Assembly: GCA_021295875.1 (NCBI GenBank)
Contig: JAGWBN010000001.1
Location: 1-44,119 of the forward strand
Length of the DNA stretch: 44,119 bases
Direction: 5' to 3'
From: Pseudomonadales bacterium
GTDB lineage: Bacteria > Pseudomonadota > Gammaproteobacteria > Pseudomonadales > Azotimanducaceae
Under the pieces are notes generated by a model that saw nothing but the letters and a program-made list of their open reading frames with translations, did not search any database and was not told the origin of the DNA. The position numbers were made by a program, and so were the translations under genes. Shown here in pieces: positions 31,162 through 39,289 of this stretch; the first letter of the stretch is position 1, and each line of letters starts with the position of its first letter.

Positions 31162-31887
31162 ATGACGGACTCACGCCCAACCATGATCAACGTCGATGCC
31201 GACGAGGTCGCCAAATTCGAGTCCCTGGCGCACCGCTGGTGGGATGCCGACGGCGACTTCAAGGCGCTGCACGACATCAACGGACCCCGCGTGGACTACA
31301 TCGTCCGCCGATGCACCGTGCCCATGAAAGACGTTCGCGCACTCGACGCCGGTTGCGGCGGTGGCCTGCTCACCGAGCCGCTCGCCGATCTCGGTGCCGA
31401 CGTAACCGGGATCGATGCGGGGGATGCGCCGTTGGCGGTCGCCCGCCTGCATGCGGCGGAACGCGGCGTCGAGGGGATCGACTACGTCAAGGCCACGCCG
31501 GAGAGCTTTCTCGAAACCGGGCCCGGCGAATTCGCCCTGGTGACCTGCCTCGAAACCTTGGAGCATGTGCCCGACGTGGCGTCCACGGTGGAAGCCCTGG
31601 CGGCGCTGACCGCTCCCGGCGGCGACGTCTTCCTCGCCACCATCAACCGCACCCCGAAGGCCTTCGCCCTCGCCATCGTCGGTGCCGAGTACGTCCTCAA
31701 CATCCTGCCCAAGGGCACCCACACCTACGAGAAGCTGATCCGCCCTGCGGAACTCTCGCGCGCCTGCCGGGACGCCGGCTTGACGGTGGAGGACATCGTC
31801 GGCGTCGCCTACAACCCCTTTACCCGGAGTTGCCGCTTCGGCGCCGACGTGGGCGTCAACTACATGCTGCATGCCCGCAAACCCTGA
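31162..31887 (+). CDS. ubiG: Ubiquinone biosynthesis O-methyltransferase UbiG
   Basis: UbiG carries out the two O-methylations of ubiquinone synthesis using S-adenosylmethionine. The SAM-binding motif LDAGCGGGLLTEPLADLGADVTG begins near residue 61. VTCLETLEHVPD, NRTPKAFALAIVGAEYVL and KGTHTYEKLIRP are UbiG signatures; the last two belong to the membrane-associating segment of the family. ATG 31162 gives 241 residues, matching E. coli UbiG (240); the longer track start runs into the leader repeats. It overlaps the next gene by 17 nt. The phosphatase gene (gph/mupP) usual between ubiG and the SDR in Pseudomonas is absent. Confidence 0.97.
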   Translation: MTDSRPTMINVDADEVAKFESLAHRWWDADGDFKALHDINGPRVDYIVRRCTVPMKDVRALDAGCGGGLLTEPLADLGADVTGIDAGDAPLAVARLHAAERGVEGIDYVKATPESFLETGPGEFALVTCLETLEHVPDVASTVEALAALTAPGGDVFLATINRTPKAFALAIVGAEYVLNILPKGTHTYEKLIRPAELSRACRDAGLTVEDIVGVAYNPFTRSCRFGADVGVNYMLHARKP

Positions 31888-32626
31888 GCGCGACTACCAG
31901 CCCCGCCCCGGTCTGCTCGACGGCCGCGTGATCCTGGTCACCGGCGCCGGCGACGGCATCGGCCGGGCTGCGGCGCTGGCCTACGCGGAGCACGGTGCGG
32001 ATGTCGTCCTGCTTGGCCGCACGGAGGAGAAGCTGGAGGCGGTCTTCGACGACATCGAGTCACGCACCAAGACCCGACCGGTGGTAGTCCCGGCGGATCT
32101 CCTCCACGCCAGCGAGGATGCCGTAACGACCCTCTATCACGCCATCCGCCGCGAATACGCGCGCCTCGACGGCATACTCCACAACGCCGGCCTGCTGGGA
32201 CCGCGGGTGCCCATCGCCGACTACCCGATGCAGGACTGGCTGGACGTGATGCAGGTCAACGTCAACGCCGCCTTCCTGCTCACCCGGGGCATGATGCCGC
32301 TCCTCGAAGAGGCGCCGGACGCCTCAATCGTGTTCACCTCTTCCGGCGTCGGTCGCCGCGGTCGCGCCGACTGGGGCGCCTACGCGGTCTCCAAGTTCGC
32401 CGTCGAAGGCCTCGTCGACGTCCTCGCCGACGAACTGGCCGCGGCCGGCCGCATCCGCGTGAACTCGTTGAACCCGGGCGCGACCCGAACAGCAATGCGC
32501 GCCGCCGCCTACCCGGACGAAGACCTGGCCACGCTGCCGTGTGCCGAGGACCACATGCCGCTGTACCTCTACCTCATGGGCCCGGACTCCAAGGGTGTGA
32601 CCGGCCAACGGTTCGATACCTCCTGA
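31871..32626 (+). CDS. YciK-type short-chain dehydrogenase/reductase
   Basis: This is a 251-residue classical SDR. The cofactor motif TGAGDGIG lies near residues 24-31, ILHNAGLLG supplies the NAG motif, and the catalytic Ser-Tyr-Lys is seen in FTSSGVGRRG and GAYAVSKFA. The C-terminal ALLYLYLMGPDS-like segment (here MPLYLYLMGPDSKGVTG) is typical of the YciK subgroup, whose substrate is not well known. It overlaps ubiG by 17 nt, so the two are co-transcribed. No terminator is evident in the 195-bp gap after it; only a 5-bp CGCCC/GGGCG stem at 32641 was seen. Confidence 0.9.
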   Translation: MPANPERDYQPRPGLLDGRVILVTGAGDGIGRAAALAYAEHGADVVLLGRTEEKLEAVFDDIESRTKTRPVVVPADLLHASEDAVTTLYHAIRREYARLDGILHNAGLLGPRVPIADYPMQDWLDVMQVNVNAAFLLTRGMMPLLEEAPDASIVFTSSGVGRRGRADWGAYAVSKFAVEGLVDVLADELAAAGRIRVNSLNPGATRTAMRAAAYPDEDLATLPCAEDHMPLYLYLMGPDSKGVTGQRFDTS

Positions 32627-32821
32627 CCTGTCCGCCGACGCGCCCGCAGGGCGGACCGTCACCCATGAGACACGTACGCCATCAGCTGTCGCTGCGCGAT
32701 ACATCGAATACGCAAACGGACACCTGACGCGACCCCGCCGTCGAGCCCGGTGAGCAAGGCCAACACCCGTCCGACGGGCAGTCCGTCGTCGATTAGTTAG
32801 GCGAGCCAGATGGCGGCCGTG

Positions 32822-33634
32822 CTACGGGGCCAGGCTGGGGTAGGGGATCAGGACGGAGCGGGAAGTGCCGCGCTGGTTGCGACGCCGTTCGTGGCGCGGC
32901 CTCCCGGGCATGCCGAGAATCTTCCGCAACTGCACGATGTCCTGGGTGCCGACTTCCTCCCACGCGCCCCGTGGCAGCCACGGGGGCAGGATCACCGGTC
33001 CGTAGCGGACACGCTTCAAGCGCGAGACGGTGACCCCCTGGGTCGCGAACAGTTCGCGCACCTCGCGGTTGCGGCCCTCCATCAGCACGACGTGGTACCA
33101 GTGGTTCGCGCCGCTGCCGTCGTAGTAGCGGATGTCGGTGAACGCCTCCACCCGGCCGTCGACGACCACGCCGGCTTTGAGCGTCTCGAGCGCCGCGTCT
33201 TCGAGCCTGCCGAATACGCGAACCGCGTATTCGCGGTCGATCCCGGTGCTCGGATGCGCCAGCTTGTTGGCCAGTTCGCCGTCGTTGGTGAACAGCAACA
33301 ACCCCGTCGTCTGCAGGTCCAGGCGACCGACCGAGATCCACCGTCCGCTGCGCAGGCGGGGCAGGTCGTCGAACACCGAAGGCCGACCTTCGGGATCCCG
33401 GCGGGACACGATGACGCCGGCCCGCTTGTTGGCGATCAACATTCGCGTGTGCGTCACCACGGCCTTGCCGAGGGGTCGCCCGTCGACCGCGACATCGTCG
33501 GTGGGGTCGACGCGCAGGCCGATGCCGGCCACCTCGCCGTTGACCACCACCCGCCCGGCGGCGATCCACCGCTCCATCTCCCGCCGAGAGCCCAAGCCCC
33601 GATCGGCGAGGATCTTGTGCAGCTTCTCAGTCAT
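32822..33634 (-). CDS. rluB: 23S rRNA pseudouridine(2605) synthase
   Basis: RluB converts U2605 of 23S rRNA to pseudouridine. An S4 RNA-binding domain (about 3-60, KLHKILADRGLGSRREMERWI) precedes the RsuA/RluB catalytic domain, with catalytic D106 in VGRLDLQTTGLLLFTNDGEL. GRNREVRELF is also a family motif. At 270 residues it is typical, with a basic tail after about 245. It lies 119 bp downstream of scpB, the usual scpA-scpB-rluB order. RluE and RluF are alternatives, but context favours RluB. Confidence 0.93.
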   Translation of the reverse strand: MTEKLHKILADRGLGSRREMERWIAAGRVVVNGEVAGIGLRVDPTDDVAVDGRPLGKAVVTHTRMLIANKRAGVIVSRRDPEGRPSVFDDLPRLRSGRWISVGRLDLQTTGLLLFTNDGELANKLAHPSTGIDREYAVRVFGRLEDAALETLKAGVVVDGRVEAFTDIRYYDGSGANHWYHVVLMEGRNREVRELFATQGVTVSRLKRVRYGPVILPPWLPRGAWEEVGTQDIVQLRKILGMPGRPRHERRRNQRGTSRSVLIPYPSLAP

Positions 33635-33753
33635 GGTGGCGTTGGCCGCAAGGAAGGAGTGGTGACAGGTTCCGCTGAACCGTGTCGATGACCGCGGCGA
33701 ACCGGTGTTCGGCCTCGGACGCAGACACGTAGCGCATAGCTTACCCGCGCCCG

Positions 33754-34431
33754 TTAGGGCGTGCGATCTGCCGTCGGCAACCTGTCCGTCGGCAACGGAA
33801 TCACCTCGGCGACGGGCCTTGGATCCGCATCTTCCTGCCCATCGGCCGGTGCTTCCGGCGACGGCTCATCCGAGTCGCCCGCCAGGGTGCGTTCCGCCAG
33901 CGACACGAGTTCGGCCATTGGCGGCAATTCGTCGAGGCTCGCCAGGTTGAAGTAGTCGAGGAACGCCCGCGTGGTGCCGTAGAGCAGCGGTCGTCCCGGC
34001 GTCTGGCGCTGACCCACGGTGCGTATCCAGCCCCGCTCCAGCAGCGTGCGCATGATCGACGGACTCAGGGAGACGCCGCGGACCTCCTCGATGTCGCCAC
34101 GGGTCATCGGCTGCCGGTAGACGATCAACGCCAGCGTCTCCAGGAGCGCGCGCGAGTATCGCGGCGGCCGTTCCTCGAACAGCCGGCTCACCCACGGGCT
34201 CATCTCCTGGTTCACCTGGAAACGGAATCCGCTGGCCACCCGGACAAGTTCGAAACCGCGTCCCGCGACGCGTTTGCCGATCTCGTCGAGGGCTGCCCGC
34301 ACCATCGCGCGCGGATTGTCGGCCGGCAGTTCCCCGGGAGCGAAGACGCCGGCGAGGCGGTCGATGCTCAACGGCTCGTGGGCCGCCAGCAGGGTCGCCT
34401 CGACGATGCGTTCTATCTGCTCAGCGTCCAT
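33754..34431 (-). CDS. scpB: Segregation and condensation protein B
   Basis: ScpB is a winged-helix partner of ScpA and SMC in chromosome condensation. The core is clear: ERIVEATLLAAHEPLSIDRL, YSRALLETLALIVYRQPMTRGDIEEVRGV and GRPLLYGTTRAFLDYFNLASL. A Pro/Glu/Asp-rich tail follows residue about 190. The track start is GTG 34467; I prefer ATG 34431 because it starts right before the conserved first helix and lies 4 bp after the scpA stop. SMC or MksB partners are not in the window. Confidence 0.94.
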   Translation of the reverse strand: MDAEQIERIVEATLLAAHEPLSIDRLAGVFAPGELPADNPRAMVRAALDEIGKRVAGRGFELVRVASGFRFQVNQEMSPWVSRLFEERPPRYSRALLETLALIVYRQPMTRGDIEEVRGVSLSPSIMRTLLERGWIRTVGQRQTPGRPLLYGTTRAFLDYFNLASLDELPPMAELVSLAERTLAGDSDEPSPEAPADGQEDADPRPVAEVIPLPTDRLPTADRTP

Positions 34432-34435
34432 CCAC

Positions 34436-35317
34436 CTAGTCCGCGTTGGGCTCGTCGGCTTGTGCACGGGGTGCGCAGACGTGGATCGGCGCGAACGGCC
34501 GACTCTGGACCAGGTCGATCAGGCCCTCGCGAACCAGTTCCATCAGTGCCAGGAAGGTCACCACGACACCTTCGCGTCCTTCGGACGGATCGAACAGCGC
34601 GTCGAACGGCACGAACCCGGTGTCGGCGCCTACACGGGCCAGCACGCGGGACATCCGCTCGCGCACCGAAAGACCTTCGAACTCGACGGCGTGGTGTTGC
34701 TTGAACTCGGCCCGGCGCAGCACGTCGCCGAGGGCCAGGAGGACCTCCTTGAGGTCCACGGACGGCTCGGCGTGTCGCCGCACCAGTTCCGGCTTGGCGG
34801 CGTGCACGGTGTGCAGGTCGCGTTCCAGCCGCGGCAGTTCGTCGAGCCGCTCGGCGGCCAGCTTGACCCGTTCGTAGTCCTGCAGGCGGCGAATGAGCTC
34901 GGCCCGGGGATCGTCGGCCTCCTCGTCTTCGCCGGCCGGTTGCCGCAGCAGCAGGCGCGACTTGATCTGCGCCAGAGTCGCCGCCATCAGCAGGTACTCG
35001 CCGGCGAGTTCGAGCTTCAGCGTCTGCATCAGCTCGACGTATTGCATGTACTGGTCGGTGATCTCGGCAACCCGGATCTGCTCGATGTCGATGTTCTGGC
35101 GTCGCGTCAGGTACAGCAGCAGGTCCATGGGACCCTCGAAGGCGTCGAGGAAGACCTCGAGCGCGTCCGGGGGAATGTAGAGGTCGCGGGGCGGCTCGCT
35201 GACCACCTTGCCACCGACCACGGCGACGACGTTGTCGTCCCGGCGGCGGGCATCGCTGAGACGGCCCGTCGGTTGTTGGTACGGCGGGGCACCGTCGGCT
35301 GGCGGCGTTTCGGTCAT
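34436..35317 (-). CDS. scpA: Segregation and condensation protein A
   Basis: ScpA is the kleisin that bridges SMC heads. The N-terminal kleisin motif VFLDAFEGPMDLLLYLTRRQNIDIEQI and the C-terminal winged helix (VVVTFLALMELVREGLIDLVQ) are both present, with a charged linker between them. The track start (35593) is a shadow over trpS. ATG 35317 overlaps the trpS stop (ATGA) and gives 293 residues, near the usual 250-290. The N-terminal 45 residues before the motif are low-complexity. Confidence 0.95.
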   Translation of the reverse strand: MTETPPADGAPPYQQPTGRLSDARRRDDNVVAVVGGKVVSEPPRDLYIPPDALEVFLDAFEGPMDLLLYLTRRQNIDIEQIRVAEITDQYMQYVELMQTLKLELAGEYLLMAATLAQIKSRLLLRQPAGEDEEADDPRAELIRRLQDYERVKLAAERLDELPRLERDLHTVHAAKPELVRRHAEPSVDLKEVLLALGDVLRRAEFKQHHAVEFEGLSVRERMSRVLARVGADTGFVPFDALFDPSEGREGVVVTFLALMELVREGLIDLVQSRPFAPIHVCAPRAQADEPNAD

Positions 35318-36525
35318 CGTGACAGGCCCACGGCCGCCTTCACCTCGTCCAGCGTTTCGCGGGCCTCGGCGCGGGCCGCCTCGGCACCGTCGAGGATGAT
35401 CGAACGCACCAGGTTCGGGTCGTTGTCGAACTGTTCGGCGCGTTCGATGAACGGTGCCTGCTCGCGGTTGATGGCATCGATCAACGGCCGCTTGCAGTCG
35501 ACGCAGCCGATGCTCGCCCCCCGGCAGCCGTCGGCGGCCCAGGTCTTGACGTCGTCGTCGGAGTAGAGCCGGTGCAGGTCGAACACCGGACACTTGCTCG
35601 GATCGCCCGGGTCGGACCGGCGGACGCGTGCCGGGTCGGTGACCATGGTCTTGACCTTCTGCTCGACCGAGTCGGGGCTCTCGCGCATGCGGATGGTGTT
35701 GTTGTAGGACTTCGACATCTTGCGGCCGTCGATGCCGGGCACGACCGGGGCCCCGGTCAACAGGGCCTTGGGCTCCGGCAGGATGATGCGGCCGCTGCCT
35801 TCCAGGTAGCCGAAAAGCCGCTCGCGGTTGCCGATGGACAGGTTCTGCTGTTCACCGAGCAGCGCCTGGGCGCGGGCCAGTGCGTCCGTGTCGCCCTGTT
35901 CCAGGTAGTCGCGGCGCGCCTGCCGGTAGAGCCGGGCGGGCCGCTTGCCCATCTGGTCGATGGCCTGTTCGGCGGTGGTCTCGAACTGCGGCTCGCGACC
36001 GAAGATGTGGTTGAAGCGGCGGGCGATCTCCCGGGCGAGCTCCAGGTGCGCGACTTGGTCGGCGCCCACGGGTACGTGGCCCGCGCGGTACATCAGCACG
36101 TCGGCCGCCTGCAGCACGGGATAGCCGAGAAAGCCGTAGGTGCCGAGATTCCGGTCGGCGATGTTGGCCTGCTGGTCCTTGTAGCTCGGCACGCGCTCGA
36201 GCCAGGGCACCGGCGTGATCATCGACAGCAGCAGGTGGAGTTCCGCGTGTTCGGGCACCTTGCTCTGCACGAAGATCGTCGCGGCGCCCGGACTCAAACC
36301 CGCAGCGAGCCAGTCGACCACGGTGTCGAACGTGTACTGCTCGAGGTCCGCGGTGTCCTGGTAGTGAGTCGTCAGGGCGTGGAAGTCGGCGACGAAGAAG
36401 TAGCAATCGTACTGATGCTGGAGCCGAATCCAGTTCTTCAAGGCACCGTGGTAGTGGCCAATGTGCAGGCGGCCGGTGGGCCGCATTCCTGACAGAACCC
36501 GTTGATCGGAGTCGCTGCTGCTCAC
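35314..36525 (-). CDS. trpS: Tryptophan-tRNA ligase, long form with four-cysteine array
   Basis: TrpS charges tRNA(Trp). HIGH is at 21-24 (GRLHIGHYHG) and KMSKS at 269-273. The protein has 403 residues against about 330-340 for the common form; the extra length lies mainly between about 180 and 255, just before KMSKS, as in the long forms of some proteobacteria. After KMSKS, C312, C334, C341 and C344 give Cx21Cx6Cx2C. This is one residue off the Cx22Cx6Cx2C that holds a [4Fe-4S] cluster in Thermotoga TrpRS, so a cluster is possible. The start is GTG 36525. It overlaps scpA by 4 nt. Confidence 0.95.
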   Translation of the reverse strand: MSSSDSDQRVLSGMRPTGRLHIGHYHGALKNWIRLQHQYDCYFFVADFHALTTHYQDTADLEQYTFDTVVDWLAAGLSPGAATIFVQSKVPEHAELHLLLSMITPVPWLERVPSYKDQQANIADRNLGTYGFLGYPVLQAADVLMYRAGHVPVGADQVAHLELAREIARRFNHIFGREPQFETTAEQAIDQMGKRPARLYRQARRDYLEQGDTDALARAQALLGEQQNLSIGNRERLFGYLEGSGRIILPEPKALLTGAPVVPGIDGRKMSKSYNNTIRMRESPDSVEQKVKTMVTDPARVRRSDPGDPSKCPVFDLHRLYSDDDVKTWAADGCRGASIGCVDCKRPLIDAINREQAPFIERAEQFDNDPNLVRSIILDGAEAARAEARETLDEVKAAVGLSR

Positions 36526-36555
36526 CTCAGGGATTCGCTGTTCCCGACGCGACGA

Positions 36556-36561
36556 AGTATA
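36556..36561 (-). promoter_or_regulatory. Possible -10 element for trpS-scpAB
   Basis: TATACT on the minus strand lies 30 bases before the trpS GTG in the 89-bp gap after yciO. No matching -35 hexamer was found. It could let trpS-scpA-scpB be expressed apart from yciO. Confidence 0.35.
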
Positions 36562-36614
36562 CCCTCAATCACCGAGCACGGTCCCGCGCATGCGGCGATG
36601 CGCCCGTGGCTCGA

Positions 36615-37229
36615 TCAGTCGTCGATGACGCCGAGGCCCGCGCGGGTAACCGCCAACGCGCCGCCGGTCAGGTCCACGACGGTGGTCGGCTGCACGCCGC
36701 CGCTGCCGCCGTCGACGATGACGTCCACCGCGTGTTCGAGTTCGGGGCGCCTGGCATCCACGTCGGTCACCGGCAGATCCTCTTCCGGCAGCTTGAGGGT
36801 CGTCGACATCATCGGTTCGCCCAGCGCCGCGAGGATCGCCTGGGCGATGGGGTTGTCGGGGACGCGCAGACCGATGGTGCGGCGTCGCCGGTGGACCAGC
36901 CGGCGGGGAACCTCGCGGGTGGCCGACAGCACGAAAGTGAACGGTCCCGGCAGGTAGCGCTTGATCACCCGGTAGCTTTGGTTGTCGACCCGCGCGTACG
37001 CCGCGAGCTCGGAGAGATCCCGGCACACCAGGGTCAGGTAGTGGTCGCGCCCCAGGCGCCGGATCGCGCGGATCCGATCCGCCGCGTCCTTGTCGCCCAG
37101 GTGGCAGCCGAGGGCGTAGGTGGAGTCCGTGGGATAGACGATGACCCCGCCTTCGTGAACCATCTCCGCCGCGCGGCTGACCAGCCGCGGCTGCGGGTGC
37201 GTGGGGTGGACGACGAGATACTGGCTCAC
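36615..37229 (-). CDS. YciO-type Sua5/YrdC-family protein
   Basis: This 204-residue protein has the Sua5/YrdC double-stranded-RNA-binding fold. Members make threonylcarbamoyl-AMP for tRNA t6A, but the YciO branch is distinct and its role is unsettled. Signature stretches are GGVIVYPTDSTYALGC, YLPGPFTFVLSATREVPRR and RRRTIGLRVPDNPIA, the last two close to YciO rather than TsaC. The track start (37730) overlaps the divergent ABC-F gene. GTG 37229 gives MSQYLVVHPTHPQPR and the usual length, with AAGG ahead. It lies upstream of trpS and may be co-transcribed with it. Confidence 0.88.
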   Translation of the reverse strand: MSQYLVVHPTHPQPRLVSRAAEMVHEGGVIVYPTDSTYALGCHLGDKDAADRIRAIRRLGRDHYLTLVCRDLSELAAYARVDNQSYRVIKRYLPGPFTFVLSATREVPRRLVHRRRRTIGLRVPDNPIAQAILAALGEPMMSTTLKLPEEDLPVTDVDARRPELEHAVDVIVDGGSGGVQPTTVVDLTGGALAVTRAGLGVIDD

Positions 37230-37268
37230 GGCTTCGCCTTCAGCGGACGCGGACGCGGTCGAAGTGCC

Positions 37269-37286
37269 CCGGGGCCGGTGCCCCGG
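37269..37286. repeat. GC palindrome in the yciO/ABC-F divergent gap
   Basis: CCGGGGC, loop CGGT, then GCCCCGG form a perfect 7-bp stem-loop, next to a TATGAT (37287-37292) that could be a -10 box for the ABC-F gene. The 166-bp gap is divergent, so this may be an operator or shared control site. No known motif is recognised. Confidence 0.35.
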
Positions 37287-37395
37287 TATGATGCGCGCGC
37301 CATGATACGCCATGCGGTCCGGCCGCCCATGCGGTCGCGCCCGGCCGCCGCCTGGCGGACGCGCCAGCCTGGCGGGACGCGACGGCGCGGATTCT

Positions 37396-39231
37396 ATGCT
37401 CCAACTCATCGACATCACGCTGCACCGCGGTGACCGACTGCTGTTCGACGGCCTGAACCTGACGATGCACGCTGGCCACAAGACGGGCGTGGTCGGCCGC
37501 AACGGCATCGGCAAGTCGACGTTGTTCGAACTGGTTCGCCGCCGCCTGGCCCCGGAGGAGGGACAGGTCGTGCGTCCGGACGCCTGGCGGCTCGCCAGCC
37601 TGGAGCAGAACGTCGCGCCGTCGAACCGCCCGGCGCTGGAGTTCGTCCTCGACGGCGATACCCGGTTGCGCGGCGTCGAACGCGCCATCGCGACCGCGGA
37701 GCGGGACGGCGACGACCATGCGCTCGGCACGCTCTACGCAGACTACGAGGATGCGGGCGGCTACGAGGCCCGCGCCCGCGCCGGCGAGGTCCTGGGTGGC
37801 CTGGGTTTCGCCACGGCGGATTTCGACAAGCCGCACAAAGCCTTTTCGGGAGGTTGGCGGATCACGCTCAATCTGGCGAGGGCGTTGTTCGCGCCGTCCG
37901 ACCTGCTGCTCCTCGACGAGCCCACCAACCACCTGGATCTCGATGCCACGCTGTGGCTGGAGACGTGGGTGCGGCGCTACCAGGGGACGCTGCTGGCGAT
38001 CGCCCACGACCGCGACTTCCTCGACCGCACCATGGGCGGGATCGTCCACCTCGAAGATGCCCAGGCAAAGGTCTACACGGGCAACTACAGTGCGTTCGAA
38101 CGTCAGCGCGCCGAAGCGCTGGAACGGCGGGCGGCGCAGTACAAGAAGCAGCAGCGTCGGGTTCGCGAGATCCACGCCTTCGTCGACCGGTTCCGCGCCA
38201 AGTCGAGCAAGGCGCGCCAGGTGCAGAGCCGCCTCAAGGCCCTGGAACGAATGGACCGCGCCGCGCCTGTGCACGCCGAGCTGCCGTATCGTTTCTCGTT
38301 CGCGGATCCGAAAAAGATCTCCAACCCGACGTTGTCGTTGGATGACGCCGCCATCGGCTATGACGGCCAGGCGGTGCTGGAGGACGTGACGCTGCGCGTC
38401 TACCCCGACGACCGCATCGGTGTCCTCGGCGCCAACGGCGCGGGCAAGACGACGCTGTTGCGTTGCCTGGCCGGCGAATTGACGCCGCTGGACGGCTCGA
38501 TGACCCCCGGACGGCACGTGTCCGTGGGCTACTTCGCCCAGCATCAGTTGGAGTCTCTCGACCTCTCCCGCACGCCTCTTGAGCACCTCGCCGACCTCGG
38601 TTTCGCGGAGCAGGATGCGCGCGACACCCTCGGCCGCTGGGGATTCGGCGGCGGCGATGTGCAGCGGCGCGCGCAGACGTTCTCCGGCGGCGAGAAGGCA
38701 CGCCTCGTGCTGCTCCTGATCGCCTGCCGGCAGCCTGCGGTGCTGGTTCTCGACGAGCCTACCAACCACCTCGACCTGGACATGCGCCAGGCGCTCGCCT
38801 TCGCCCTGCAGGAATACCGCGGCGCCGTGCTGCTGGTGTCCCACGACCGTCACCTCCTGCGGCAGTGCGCGGATCGGTTCTGGCTGGTGGGCGACGGTAT
38901 GGTGAACCGCTTCGACGACGATCTGGACGCCTACACCGCCTTGCGCCAGCCCCGTGCAACGCGTGCCGTCAAGCCCAAGAGCACCCGCCGTGCGGGCCCG
39001 TCCGGCACGGAACGACGGCTCCGCCAGCAGCAACGCCGACTCGAAGGCCGGATCGAGGAACTGACCCGCCAGGTCGACGAGGTCGACCGTTGCCTCGGCG
39101 AGCCCGGCGTCCATGAACAGCCCGACGAGATGTCCCGCCTGGTGGCGGCGCGGCGCGGCGCCATCGCCGACCTCGAGCGTCTTGAGCAGGCATGGCTCGC
39201 CGCCGAGGAGGAACTGGCCCGTCTCCCGTAG
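37396..39231 (+). CDS. ABC-F ATPase, YheS type
   Basis: This soluble tandem ABC ATPase (611 residues) belongs to the ABC-F group, which acts at the ribosomal E site. Domain 1 has Walker A GRNGIGKST (34-42), signature FSGGW and LLLDEPTNHLDLD. Domain 2 has GANGAGKTT, FSGGEKAR and LVLDEPTNHLDLD. The linker between them (about 225-300) is basic and helical, matching the tRNA-interacting P-site motif. A C-terminal charged coiled coil (about 530-605) ends the protein. No membrane domain is present. ATG 37396 is used rather than the upstream track start, which adds a Gly/Arg-rich stretch. YheS is the closest family by sequence feel; Uup is the alternative. Confidence 0.92.
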   Translation: MLQLIDITLHRGDRLLFDGLNLTMHAGHKTGVVGRNGIGKSTLFELVRRRLAPEEGQVVRPDAWRLASLEQNVAPSNRPALEFVLDGDTRLRGVERAIATAERDGDDHALGTLYADYEDAGGYEARARAGEVLGGLGFATADFDKPHKAFSGGWRITLNLARALFAPSDLLLLDEPTNHLDLDATLWLETWVRRYQGTLLAIAHDRDFLDRTMGGIVHLEDAQAKVYTGNYSAFERQRAEALERRAAQYKKQQRRVREIHAFVDRFRAKSSKARQVQSRLKALERMDRAAPVHAELPYRFSFADPKKISNPTLSLDDAAIGYDGQAVLEDVTLRVYPDDRIGVLGANGAGKTTLLRCLAGELTPLDGSMTPGRHVSVGYFAQHQLESLDLSRTPLEHLADLGFAEQDARDTLGRWGFGGGDVQRRAQTFSGGEKARLVLLLIACRQPAVLVLDEPTNHLDLDMRQALAFALQEYRGAVLLVSHDRHLLRQCADRFWLVGDGMVNRFDDDLDAYTALRQPRATRAVKPKSTRRAGPSGTERRLRQQQRRLEGRIEELTRQVDEVDRCLGEPGVHEQPDEMSRLVAARRGAIADLERLEQAWLAAEEELARLP

Positions 39232-39289
39232 CGCCCCAGGGCTCTGGGCCGGAGGCGAATCCGGCGCACAGCGAAGCGCAGGGTCGCCG

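Noticed and set aside
32627-32821. Small gene or terminator in the gap after the SDR
   Set aside because: Only a short 5-bp stem without a T-run and a shadow ORF (32539-32727) are present.
36615-37229. Calling the Sua5/YrdC-family gene tsaC
   Set aside because: Its sequence stretches resemble YciO more than TsaC or Sua5, and the YciO role is unsettled. The tRNA t6A assignment is not supported.
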